64,000 nt of DNA from Atherinomorus stipes (lineage: Eukaryota; Chordata; Actinopteri; Atheriniformes; Atherinidae): contig JALJCO010003418.1 in NCBI GenBank assembly GCA_023101725.1, positions 26,001 to 90,000 of the forward strand, in the 5' to 3' direction. Positions 37,269 to 48,800 of the stretch are shown here, piece by piece. Numbering within the stretch: the first letter of the stretch is position 1; each line of letters starts with the position of its first letter. The notes below the pieces were generated by a model. The model worked only from the letters and a program-made list of their open reading frames with translations. It had not been told where the DNA came from and did no database searches. The position numbers and the translations under genes were made by a program.

Positions 37269-39003
37269 CTGGAATGACGCGTCCCACCTGGTCTACGTTG
37301 GTCCTCCTTAGACCACGTAAGGCAGAAGTAACAGGCTGTTAAATTCGGACGGTCTAGCCTCCTCAGCATATCTTTTGTTGCCTAGCAACTGTGACGGCGC
37401 TAAACTGAAGCAAAATGGAGCTCTAAAATATCAGCATTAGCATTGTTCTGCTAATTTTAGAGCAGTTACAGCAGCTTTTTCTGCCGTGTGCAGCATTTTG
37501 ACTTCCCCAGGTGAGAGAAAAACTAATCCAGGTAAATTTATTTAGTAAAGTTTACAAGATTTTAAGAATCTCATGCTAACTTTAGCTTATTTCATGGACA
37601 ACAGTCAATGAAACACCATAATATTAACTTATACACAATAGTAAAATAATGTAGTAAAGAAAATGAAAGTGTCTCTTTAATTTAGACACCTCTGCTGTAG
37701 AAAGTTGCAATGCATCCTGGGATAGGATTAGCCACGACGGGCCGTCCTTAAAATGTGGGGAAATGAGACCACATTCGGAGGCTGCATTTGAATCTGGACG
37801 GCTTTGGGGGCATCGCGGGATGTGGAAGGACGTAGCCCTGAATCAATATCAATATCCAATAATCAATATTATTGGAATGCTTCCTGCTGCTCTAGCTTCA
37901 GCAGTGTGGGTGGATCGTGTTTGCCGTCGCTCATACACCCCCCTTGTTGTCCTTTTATTCAGACTGAGACGGCGGCGTCTCAGCCGAGTCAGCTGCCAGA
38001 TTACAGCAATCATCAGAAAGCCTCTCCTGCCTTCACGTTTCAGCATCTTTCTGTCATCTCAGCCTGTCCTCCCATACGCTGACTGATGTGACCACCCAGC
38101 TTCCCACAGCTACGCAAATCTCCTGAAGGTCTAAGGAACAGCTGACAAAATCCATCCTCTTGTTTCCTTCTCCTGTCCTTCGCTTCTCTTTCCACCTTTT
38201 CTTCCAAGACTCTGGCTGTTTTGTTGCTGTGCGTTTCCTAATGACTCACTGACACTTATCAGACGCGGCGTTCCCACAGGAAAGTTGCCTACACACTTTC
38301 TGTCATTGCTGTATCCCCCATCCGTCGCTATGGTGACAGAGAAAATGATGCCCAGCCATTTCTCCACACGATGTGCTAATTTTAGCCCGTACAGATGAGA
38401 ATTACAGGTGTCCAACAGAAATCAGATCATGTTTTCAAAGCAGAAAGAGAAAGTTTCTGCCTGATCCAGGCTTCAGTTAGATGAAATTCATCATTAGGAA
38501 TGTAAAACAAATGTGAAGCCGCGCTGTTGAATTCCCAACAAAACAACATGTTAACACATTAAAGGTGAGTGTGATCGTCGTTACTCCATCGGGAGGCAGA
38601 CCGGACATTTTCAGGCTCCTGTGGAAGACGCCTGCAGGCTGCAGGATGTGACATCATCTCTGTTTTTAAAACTCAACTCTTCAAACTGACCGACCTCCCG
38701 CCGTGTGTCCTCTGTACATGTACCACTGCTTTACTGGCTCTCGCTCTTCACCTCTTCATGCACGGTGGTCACGACAGTCAACACCCATTTAAAAGCTGTT
38801 TTCCAGCACATGCACGGGTGGAGATGCTGGAACAGTGAATGCTCCAGTAAACTCCCCGTAACTGGGAGCTGTAACTGTATAAATACATATACATTTAACA
38901 TATTTGCACACATTGTAGTTTGCCTTAGTAGTAAAAAACGAAATAATACAGCTATATTTTTACGGCTTATGTTACACTAATACAATAACATATTTTTAAT
39001 AAA
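37269..39003. other. Non-repetitive intergenic sequence
   Basis: No gene recognised. Overlapping frames of about 100 codons at 37763-38086 have no family features. Confidence 0.45.
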
Positions 39004-39042
39004 GAACATGAATGAATGAATGAATGAATGAATGAATGGTTT
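39004..39042. repeat. (AATG)n microsatellite
   Basis: About nine copies of a tetranucleotide, ending in a GGTTTATTT stretch. Confidence 0.93.
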
Positions 39043-39177
39043 ATTTCGAACAATTTTTAAAAGAAATAATAAAATAAATAAAGATAAAATAAAAACATGG
39101 TAAATATAACAACAAATAAGATTTATCTATTTTAAAATGTAACTGAAAATTTTTTAAAGTATTTATATAGTATATAA

Positions 39178-40512
39178 GGCTAAAAACTCATCTGTACTTA
39201 TGTGTTTCATTGATGCTTCTAAAGCTTTTGATCGAGTAAATCATAAAAAGCTATTTATTAAGCTAAAACAACAGGGAGTGCCTGGGTACATTGTGAGGGT
39301 TCTTGCCTACTGGTGTGCACACCAGAAAATGCATGTTAAATGGGGGGGGGGGTAGTATATGTACCCTTTCAGAGTGTCAAACGGCGTCAGGCAGGGATCT
39401 TGTCACCTGTTTTATTTCATCTCTCTGTAAATGAGCTGGTTGGGGGTCTGTTGGTGAAGCATCTAATCTACGCAGATGATCTTGTCATTTTCAGTCCGAG
39501 TAGTGCTGCAGCAACTTCTTCATATATGTCCAGAATATGGTTTGCAATTTGACATAAAGTATAATGCCAGTAAGAGTGCTGTTAATATGCAGAACCAAAC
39601 AGGATAAGTGGCTGAAATTCCCAGATTTCAAACTTTCTAATGCAGGACTTGAGGTCTGCCGACAAATTAAATACCTTGGTCATTCTCTGAAGGATGACAT
39701 GAGTGATGATGATGATGATGTATACAGACAATGTTGTAAGTTGTATGCACAGGCAAATACTATTGCACGTAAGTTTAGTTTTTGTTCAGTTGGTGTTAAG
39801 GTGTCGCTTTGTAAGGCGTATTGTACACCACTGTATACGGCCCATTTGTGGTCATCTTATAAAAAATCTTCAATGCGAAAGCTGCAAGTTGCATATAATG
39901 ATGCCATGAGGATGGTGCTTAAGATCCCCAGAGGGGGAGCGCTAGCCTGATGTTTGTGTCTGCTGGAGTTAAAGCACTCGTGAGGAACTATATTTATACG
40001 TTTATGCAACGCCTGGATGTGTCCGTGAATACAATCATTGTCACTCTCGGATCCTTCTGAGTTGTTCCGTTACGCATCCCGGCTGAGGATGCACTGGATG
40101 AAATGTCTGTACGGTTTTAGGGGATTTTTGATATATGTATGTGTATATATATGTATGTATGTGTGTATATATATATATATATGTGTATGTATGTGTGTTA
40201 TATATATATATATGTATGTATGTGTGTATATATATATATATACACACATATATATATATGTATGTATACATATATATATGTATACATGTATGTATACATA
40301 TATATATGTATGTATGTGTGTATATATATATATATGTATGTATGTGTGTATATATATATATATATATGTATGTATGTGTGTATATATATATATATATGTA
40401 CACATTTCTTTTTAGTGTGTTATTTTATATGTATTTCTTAGCTTTTATAGGAACGTTCGTCTGTTTGCTTTTTTATGGACACGAGTCTGATAATAAACTG
40501 AACTGAACTATT
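39178..40512 (+). mobile_element. 5'-truncated, decayed non-LTR retrotransposon (reverse transcriptase part)
   Basis: Translation across several frameshifts gives reverse-transcriptase features in order: FIDASKAFDRVNHKK near 39210, a GVPGY segment, RQAGILSPVLF near 39390, and LIYADDLVIFSPSS near 39460 with the catalytic YADD box. Downstream a thumb-like part (near 39600-39950) contains YCTPLYTAHLWS and KLQVAYNDAMRM. One frameshift coincides with a G-run at 39341-39351. The 3' end appears at about 40512, after AATAAACTGAACTGAAC. No endonuclease domain is present, so it is 5'-truncated and dead. The order suggests a jockey- or RTE-like fish LINE, but I cannot name the clade. Confidence 0.8.
40132..40402. 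repeat. (TA/TATG)n microsatellite within the LINE 3' region
   Basis: About 270 bp alternating TATATATA and GTATGTATGTGTG blocks, located between the coding part and the 3' end of the LINE remnant. Several overlapping frames rich in tyrosine and isoleucine are artefacts. Confidence 0.95.
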
Positions 40513-40589
40513 GATGAACACGTCTGGAAGAAAATAATGTGGAAAAAAACCAACTTTGGTCCTGATGATTCAGAGAAACAGCTGTTTCT

Positions 40590-41262
40590 GACTCTTCCAG
40601 ACCTGAACCAGAGACCAGAGTCAGTGCTGGTCTCTGGTTCTGGTCTCTGGTTCAGGTCTGACTCTTCCAGACCTGAACCAGAGACCAGAGTCAGTGCTGG
40701 TCTCTGGTTCTGGTCTCTGGTTCAGGTCTGACTCTTCCCAGACCTGAACCAGAGACCAGAGTCAGTGCTGGTCTGACTCTTCCAGACCTGAACCAGAGAC
40801 CAGAGTCAGTGCTGGTCTCTGGTTCTGGTCTCTGGTTCAGGTCTGACTCTTCCAGACCTGAACCAGAGACCAGAGTCAGTGCTGGTCTGACTCTTCCAGA
40901 CCTGAACCAGAGACCAGAGTCAGTGCTGGTCTCTGGTTCTGGTCTCTGGTTCAGGTCTGACTCTGCCAGACCTGAACCAGAGACCAGAGTCAGTGCTGGT
41001 CTCTGGTTCTGGTCTCTGGTTCAGGTCTGACTCTTCCAGACCTGAACCAGAGACCAGAGTCAGTGCTGGTCTCTGGTTCAGGTCTGACTCTTCCAGACCT
41101 GAACCAGAGACCAGAGTCAGTGCTGGTCTCTGGTTCTGGTCTCTGGTTCAGGTCTCTGGTTCAGGTCTGGCTCTTCCAGACCTGAACCAGAGACGAGAGT
41201 TGGTGCTGGTCTCTGGTTCTGGTCTCTGGTTCAGGTCTGACTCTTCCAGACCTGAACCAGCC
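40590..41262. repeat. 70-bp palindromic minisatellite
   Basis: Units of 70 bp start at GACTCTTCCAG (40590, 40660 and on), with shorter units lacking one arm (near 40760 and 40885). In a full unit the arms at 40598-40619 and 40639-40660 are perfect 22-bp reverse complements with a 19-base loop (the left arm starts CAGACCTGAACC and the right arm ends GGTTCAGGTCTG). Each full unit can therefore form a hairpin or cruciform. The last copies are degenerate. Confidence 0.95.
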
Positions 41263-41377
41263 CGAGCAGACGTAGTAAAGAGCTTCAGCTCTCTGAGGGA
41301 AACATGGAGTTGATCTTTGTCGTTACATTAGATTTCATCATTATCCATGCATAGAGAAAGGGGGGTTTTTTATGGGG

Positions 41378-41391
41378 GGGGGGGGACTCAT
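41378..41391. repeat. Poly-G run
   Basis: About 13 consecutive G residues. Confidence 0.9.
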
Positions 41392-41516
41392 ACAATGGTC
41401 CTAATTATCAAAATCTACTATTAAGGACTCATTGCAGCAGGATAGGTAACCATGCCCAACGTGCATGAATGAAGTGCATCTGTGAGCTGGATTGTGTGTT
41501 TACATGTTTGTCACAC

Positions 41517-41532
41517 GTGCGCACACACACAC

Positions 41533-41575
<43 letters not shown>

Positions 41576-41581
41576 CACACA
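41517..41581. repeat. (CA)n microsatellite
   Basis: About 65 bp of CA with two GC interruptions. Confidence 0.96.
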
Positions 41582-42356
41582 ATCCCATCAATGTTTTAAA
41601 GCATGCGCACACCTGCCACATTTCTGCACGTCCTGTGTTCAGATGAGATGCAGGCTGGTGGCATTCAGACGTGACTTTACTCATTAAAGGAGCCGAATCA
41701 TGAAAATGGACTTTCAGAGCTTTTCAGCACGTTACTGTTATTTCCTCATAAAAACTTCATTTCAGTCGTGTTTTCCTTCATCTGTGCATATGTGAGTATA
41801 TATATGAATATTCAGCTGTAGCTTCTTAACATAACTGACTGACACCGGTATACGCAACCAGCTGCACCAATCAGGAAGCACAAACATGCGCAGCATCGTA
41901 GCCAGACGCCCTCTTTGTGGAACAGAAACTCTTAGAGAATCCGAACCTATACACACTCTCTGAGGAAGAAACTAACAGCTGCAGGAAGATTTCCTCAGAG
42001 ACAAACAGCCATCAGCTAACAGACGTTTCATCCACATTCAGGAGGAAAGAGGTTTTTAGCTCTAGAGGACGGCATGCTGGGAAAAATGTGTTTGCGTTCA
42101 GCGTGGGAGTTTATTTGTTGTTCTGGACGAACCGACTTGCAGAAGTGGTTGGATTATAACTTCAGGAGCAGAAAAACCCTCAACTTTGTGTGTGAACTTC
42201 ACTCTGACAACTTCATGAATGTCGGGCAGTAAAGTGTTTTTTTATCGGGGATTACTTCTGAAACCTGACGCAGTTCCTGCTATAAAAACGCCTCATGGAC
42301 AGAAAACAATGCTAACTGTTAGCCTATGATTTGTTTGCTAATTTACTTCCTTGTCA
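41582..42356. other. Non-repetitive intergenic sequence
   Basis: No gene recognised. Confidence 0.4.
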
Positions 42357-42475
42357 GGGTCTCTGTGGTACTTCTGTGGTACTTCTGTGGTACTGCGTGT
42401 ATTTCTGTGGTACTTCTGTGGTACTGCGTGTATTTCTGTGGTACTTCTGTGGTACTTCTGTGGTACTGCATGTAC
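42357..42475. repeat. Short CTGTGGTACTT minisatellite
   Basis: About ten copies of an 11-bp unit (CTGTGGTACTT) interspersed with CTGTGGTACTGCGTGTATTT. Confidence 0.93.
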
Positions 42476-43730
42476 TTCAAACTCCATATCAGATCTGGGG
42501 GGAGTATACAGCTCCATAACAGGCTGCTCCGTTTCATCCCGTCGATCGGAGTCCGATTATCCATCAATGTTTACAGATAACATCCATGTGAGCTGCCGGT
42601 GTTAAGAACAATTCTGTTACCGTCAGAATCTGTGTCTCTTCCGGGGCGACGTCATGAAATGGACATACAGTAAAACATGTTGTGATTGGTGGAGAGCTCC
42701 GTGGATCAGGACAGTCAGACATCTTACTTCCATGATGGAAATTAGACGATAAAAACGTCTGCATTCATTATCTGTTGTTTGTCTTCGTGTGGTTGCAGGG
42801 ATGGATGAAAAAGGTAAAAGAGGACAAACGTCATTGAAAAACCTCCATTTGTAACCGAGCCTTGTTCCAGTGAACAGAAAGCAGTTTCAGACCGTTTTTC
42901 CTGCATTTACATCCGGTTTGACTCAGCTTTCATGAACGTGGATCATTTCCAGCGATGACGAAGACGTCGCCTGTAAATGAGCTGCACGTCTTGGCTGAGC
43001 TCTCTACTGCCCCCCTCTGGCTGTACGAGCACACAGCATGTGGGCCGACCGGCAGCTTCACCTGCTACGTCACGGCTACAGACACCTCAGGGTTCACGTC
43101 ACTCTCCATGCTTTCGCTCCGCTGAGCAGACGGAGCTCGTTTTTATGAATGACATGGAAGCAGATGATTGTGATTGGCTGAACATCAGCCTCACAGCCGG
43201 CTGCTGAAAATCACTTCCAACAGATGAGAAATTACCAGCATGAAATACAAGTATGTAGGATGAAAAGACGATGGAAGATAAACAGATATCCTATTTTAGG
43301 TTAATATTAATACACTAATCTGTTAGTCATTACTGTAATTGACTCAGGTGATCATTTCCAATCATTTTATACCACAGGGACCCCCCCCCCCCTCTGTTTG
43401 TTTCTTATCCAAACCAGTCAAAGTTACATTTTTTAAAAACTTTTTTTGCTAAATTAAATGTTCAAATTTAAAACATTGTGATGTTCAAACATGAAAAATG
43501 GCATTTTTACATGAGTTGATTAAACCAACTTAAATCAGCTGTTCTGGGACTGAAAACTCAGTTTTGTATCTCCGAGTATCAACTCAGAGTTCAGAGTTCA
43601 GAGTTCAGAGTTACACTCAGAGTTTGTTGAACCTGCTTCATGAAACGAACCCCTGATGTTCCACAGAGATGGAGTTTGAATGTCACGATTATAAACACAT
43701 CAGATCGTATCCAGATTCCTTTGTACATCA
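42476..43730. other. Non-repetitive sequence, probably intergenic or ESAM intron 1
   Basis: No exon recognised. A poly-C run lies at about 43380-43392. Confidence 0.4.
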
Positions 43731-43751
43731 ATAATAATGATAATAATAATA

Positions 43752-43795
<44 letters not shown>

Positions 43796-43828
43796 AATGA
43801 AAACAATAATAATAATAATGATAATAAC

Positions 43829-43859
<31 letters not shown>

Positions 43860-44086
43860 TTAATAATAATGATGATGATAATGATAATAATAATAATAAT
43901 AATAATGATGATAATAATAATAATAATGATAATAATAATAATAATAAAAATAACAATAATGATAATAACAATAACAATCATAATGATAATAACAATAAAT
44001 GATGATAATAATAATAACAATAATGATAATAATAGTAACAATAATTAATATTATTAACAATAATAATAATAATAATGGATCAATAA
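43731..44086. repeat. (AAT)n trinucleotide repeat with ATG and AAC interruptions
   Basis: About 355 bp of AATAATAATGATAAT-type sequence. Frames rich in asparagine, isoleucine or leucine are artefacts. Confidence 0.96.
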
Positions 44087-44217
44087 TGGATGATTTCCAC
44101 CTACCGGACCAAGTCAATGACACATCAGTGTCCTGTTGTCCGTCTGAGACTGTATAAAGATCATCTTCAGGACTTGTGACATCATCAGCTTCTCATGTCA
44201 TGATTCAGCTCATGTCA

Positions 44218-44320
44218 AGTTCATTCATTCATTCATTTTCTGTACCGCTTATCCAGTTCAGGGTCGGGGGGGGTTGCTGGAGCCTGTCCCAGCTATTATC
44301 AGGTGAGAGGCGGGAACACC
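44218..44320. repeat. Dispersed fish repeat fragment starting with (ATTC)n
   Basis: The string ATTTTCTGTACCGCTTATCC, the CAGGGTCG run and GGAGCCTGTCCCAGC are hallmarks of a highly repeated fish element often seen at the ends of LINE/SINE-like insertions. It ends at AGGCGGGAACACC and abuts the L2 remnant. Confidence 0.7.
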
Positions 44321-45656
44321 TGGTTCAAGTTCAAGTTCAGTTTATTTGTACAGCACGCTTACAACGACCGCGGTCGCACAAAGTGCTTCACAGAGATTTA
44401 AAAGATTTCCAAATACAGATGAAAGAACACAGACACTGATGACAGCACATTAACACGAGACACACTAACACATTCACACCTACTGTGTGGTCATATGTGG
44501 AAAAACTAAAAACACAAATACACACAAAACACTGGTGTACTTAGAACATATAGAATGATAACAATGAATAAAATGGCCAAATTAGAAGATATAAAACACG
44601 TGACCAAATAAATACGTAAAAGAATAAAAAGTACAAAGTATGAATGACCATCTCGACTAGTTAAAAGCTAGAGCAAAGAAATATGTCTTCAGTAAAGTTT
44701 AAAGGCTTGGACAGACTGGGAACTTCTCATTTGTAGCGGCAGCCATTCCACAGTTTCGGGCCATCACTGAGAAGCTCTATCGCCTCGAGAAACACATCTG
44801 GTTCCAGGAACGTCTAAAAGCAACTGAGAAGAGGACCTCAGAGATCTAGTGGGAGCTGCCTGATCAAACCCATTCAGAGCCTTATAAGCCAGTAATAACA
44901 TTTTAAACTGGACCCTGAAGCTGACGGGAAGCCAGTGAAGCTCAGCGAGGACGGGAGTGATGTGGTCAGAAAGCCTCTTCCCGGTCAACAAACGGGCAGC
45001 TGCATTCTGAGCAAGCTGGAGACGGTGGAGGGATGATTTGCTGATGCCACAATAAAGTGAATTACAATAATCAAGACGAGACATAATAAGCAAATGAACC
45101 ACCTTCTCAAAGTCATGTTTGGGCAGGTAAGGTTTGACCTTCCCGAGGACTCGTAGGTGGAAGAAGACACTCTTGACCACTGAGCTAACTTGTTTATCAA
45201 GCTTCAAGGAATCGTCTGTGATTACCCCCCCCCCCCCCCCCCCCCAGGCTTTTAACAAAGGGACGAGAAAAAGAGGCCACAGATCCCAACATGCTGCATC
45301 ATTAGGCAGCTTATCTCCAAAAATAATTACTTCAGTTTTTTGTTAAGATGGAGGAAGTTGATTTCCATCCAGGCCTAGAGGTCCTGAAGACAATCAAGCA
45401 GCCCAGACACAGAACCATCTGTTGATTTAAGGGGAACATAAATTTGCAGGTCATCTGCATAGCAATGGTAGGAAATGTCATGTTTTCTAAATATTGACCC
45501 CAAAGGGAGTAAATAAAGCGAGAACAGGAGAGGCCCTAAAGTAGAACCTTGTGGGACGCCACAGGAAAGAGGTGCAGCAGCAGAGGAATGCTGTTCAAGC
45601 TGAACAGTAAAAGTTGGATCAGCGAGACAGGACCGAAACCAGCTTAGAACAAACAT
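44321..45656 (-). mobile_element. L2-type LINE remnant, 5'-truncated
   Basis: Minus-strand translation gives a reverse-transcriptase segment at 45375-45656 with [20 protein letters not shown] and the YADDLQIY box, then a C-terminal part at 44764-45258 with SRLDYCNSLY, LQLAQNAAARLLTG and ITPVLAELHWLPVSFR, all diagnostic of the L2/Maui type. A poly-C run at 45226-45245 disrupts the frame between them. The 3' end at 44321 has the TTCAAG/CAGTTTATTTGTA-type tail. The 5' end breaks off at 45656, 86 bp upstream of the ESAM exon at 45743. Dead copy. Confidence 0.88.
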
Positions 45657-45742
45657 GTTTCCTGTTCATCGGTCGCTGTAAAGCTAGCTGTAACCATGAC
45701 AACCTAATCCAGATATGTACGGCATTTCTTTCTGTCATGCAG

Positions 45743-45891
45743 GACTTTGGGCCCAGATTCAGATGCCCCAACAGAGCGTAGACGTGGTGAAGGGTGACAA
45801 GGTGGTGCTGCGGGCCTCGTACAGCACGGACAGCAGCGACCTGAGCGCCCACTCCGTCCTCTGGAACTTCGTGTCCAACATCTCCCAGCTG
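45743..45891 (+). CDS. esam: esam exon 2: N-terminal half of the V-type Ig domain
   Basis: Acceptor TGTCATGCAG before 45743, donor GTGAGC from 45892. It enters in phase 1 (the preceding exon supplies one base) and exits in phase 0. It encodes [20 protein letters not shown] and the SVLWNFV core with the C-strand Trp. A sequon NIS lies near its end. Entry in phase 1 is what a signal-peptide exon upstream would produce. Confidence 0.9.
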
Positions 45892-48800
45892 GTGAGCTAG
45901 CACACGTGCACGCGACGGGCTGTCGTGTTTACACGGGAAGCTTTCCGAGTCGGAAGTCCTCACTCTGATTCAGATTCAGAAGACTTCGGGCCAGACGAGG
46001 GTGCAGCCACATGAGCAGCACATGTTTAACTCATCTGACGGGATTTTGTATGTTTCTGTGGCCTTTTCTTCAGTCTTTCATCACATAACGGTTAAAAATG
46101 TGCTTCTGATACGATTGTGTAAACAGCGACGGCTGGGCAGTGATCCGGCTTATGGACCAACAATAACACCTGAAAAAAAGATCTAAATTAAACAGACACA
46201 AAAAGTAAAACATGTTTACAGCAGAATAAACATGTTTACAGCAGAATAAACATGTTTACAGCAGAATAAACATGTTTACAGCAGGAATAAACATGTTTAC
46301 AGCAGGAATAAACATGTTTACAGCAGAATAAACATGTTTACAGCAGGAATAAACATGTTTACAGCAGGAATAAACATGTTTACAGCAGGAATAAACATGT
46401 TTACAGCAGAATAAACATGTTTACAGCAGGAATAAAAAAAATAAACATGTTTACAGCAGAATAAACATGTTTACAGCAGGAATAAACATGTTTACAGCAG
46501 GAATAAACATGTTTACAGCAGAATAAACATGTTTACAGCAGAATAGAAATAAACATGTTTACAGCAGAATAAACATGTTTACAGCAGGAATAAACATGTT
46601 TACAGCAGGAATAAACATGTTTACAGCAGAATAAACATGTTTACAGCAGGAATAAACATGTTTACAGAAGGAATAAACATGTTTACAGCAGGAATAAACA
46701 TGTTTACAGAAGGAATAAACATGTTTACAGCAGGAATAAACATGTTTACAGCAGGAATAAACATGTTTACAGAAGGAATAAACATGTTTACAGAAGGAAT
46801 AAACATGTTTACAGCAGGAATAAACATGTTTACAGAAGGAATAAACATGTTTACAGCAGACTAAATAATGTTTACAGCAGGAATAAACATGTTTACAGAA
46901 GGAATAAACATGTTTACAGCAGACTGAACATGTTTACAGCAGGAATAAACATGTTTACAGCAGGAATAAACATGTTTACAGAAGGAATAAACATGTTTAC
47001 AGCAGACTGAACATGTTTACAGCAGGAATAAACATGTTTACAGCAGGAATAAACATGTTTACAGAAGGAATAAACATGTTTACAGCAGACTGAACATGTT
47101 TACAGCAGGAATAAACATGTTTACAGCAGGAATAAACATGTTTACAGAAGGAATAAACATGTTTACAGCAGACTGAACATGTTTACAGCAGGAATAAACA
47201 TGTTTACAGCAGGAATAAACATGTTTACAGAAGAAATAAACACATTTACAGCAGGAATAAACATGTTTACAGCAGGAATAAACACATTTACAGCAGGAAT
47301 AAACATGTTTACAGCAGACTGAACATGTTTACAGAAGGAATAAACATGTTTACAGCAGACTGAACATGTTTACAGCAGGAATAAACATGTTTACAGCAGA
47401 CTGAACATGTTTACAGAAGGAATAAACATGTTTACAGAAGGAATAAACATGTTTACAGCAGACTGAACATGTTTACAGAAGGAATAAACATGTTTACAGC
47501 AGACTGAACATGTTTACAGAAGGAATAAACATGTTTACAGCAGGAATAAACATGTTTACAGCAGGAATAAACATGTTTACAGCAGAATAAACATGTTTAC
47601 AGCAGACTGAACATGTTTACAGAAGGAATAAACATGTTTACAGCAGAATAAACATGTTTACAGCAGACTGAACATGTTTACAGAAGGAATAAATATGTTT
47701 ACAGCAGAATAAACATGTTTACAGCAGACTGAACATGTTTACAGAAGGAATAAACATGTTTACAGCAGGAATAAACATGTTTACAGCAGAATAAACATGT
47801 TTACAGCAGACTGAACATGTTAACAGAAGGAATAAACATGTTTACAGCAGAATAAACATGTTTACAGCAGACGGAACATATTTACAGAAGGAATAAACAT
47901 GTTTACAGCAGAATAAACATGTTTACAGCAGACTGAACATGTTTACAGCAGGAATAAACATGTTTACAGCAGAATAAACATGTTTACAGCAGACTGAACA
48001 TGTTTACAGCAGGAATAAACATGTTTACAGCAGAATAAACATGTTTACAGCAGACTGAACATGTTTACAGAAGGAATAAACATGTTTACAGAAGGAATAA
48101 ACATGTTTACAGCAGACTGAACATGTTTACAGCAGACTGAACATGTTTACAGAAGGAATACACATGTTTACAGCAGGAATAAACATGGTTACAGAAGGAA
48201 TAAACATGTTTACAGCAGGAATAAACATGTTTACAGCAGACTGAACATGTTTACAGCAGACTGAACATGTTTACAGAAGGAATAAACATGTTTACAGCAG
48301 GAATAAACATGTTTACAGCAGAATGAACATGTTTACAGAAGGAATAAACATGTTTACAGCAGGAATAAACATGTTTGCAGGAGGAATAAACATGTTTACA
48401 GCAGAATAAGTATGTTTACAGCAGAAATAAACATGTTTACAGCAGAATAATCATGTTTACAGAAGTTTAAAGGCTTTTTCACACCGGGACCGGTGAACGG
48501 CACAAAATTGCGAATAATTCGGAGGAGAAATATCGACGCGTTTGTTTAAACACACCTGCTCCGACGCAGAATTACGAAGATGCACGAACAACCTGGCATC
48601 TGTTATTCTGGAGAAAGTGATGGAGTGAGAGGCGGCTGCAGGGAAACAGCTGATGTCACCGTGGAGACGCCAGATGAGGATTTTAAATATAAAACCTGTA
48701 GATAAAAACCTGGAACGGCTGCAGATGGAGGGAAACACGGTTACTTCAGCGGAGATTCTTCTCCTCGTTTACCAAACAAAATGCTGCGACACAAACATGA

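Noticed and set aside
38705..38980. Hydrophobic N-terminus of a 91-codon frame as a candidate esam signal-peptide exon
   Set aside because: The reading does not reach a phase-1 donor that fits exon 2, and the sequence does not resemble ESAM signal peptides; not enough support.
43591..44048. Poly-leucine, poly-asparagine and poly-isoleucine frames
   Set aside because: Translations of an AAT trinucleotide repeat.
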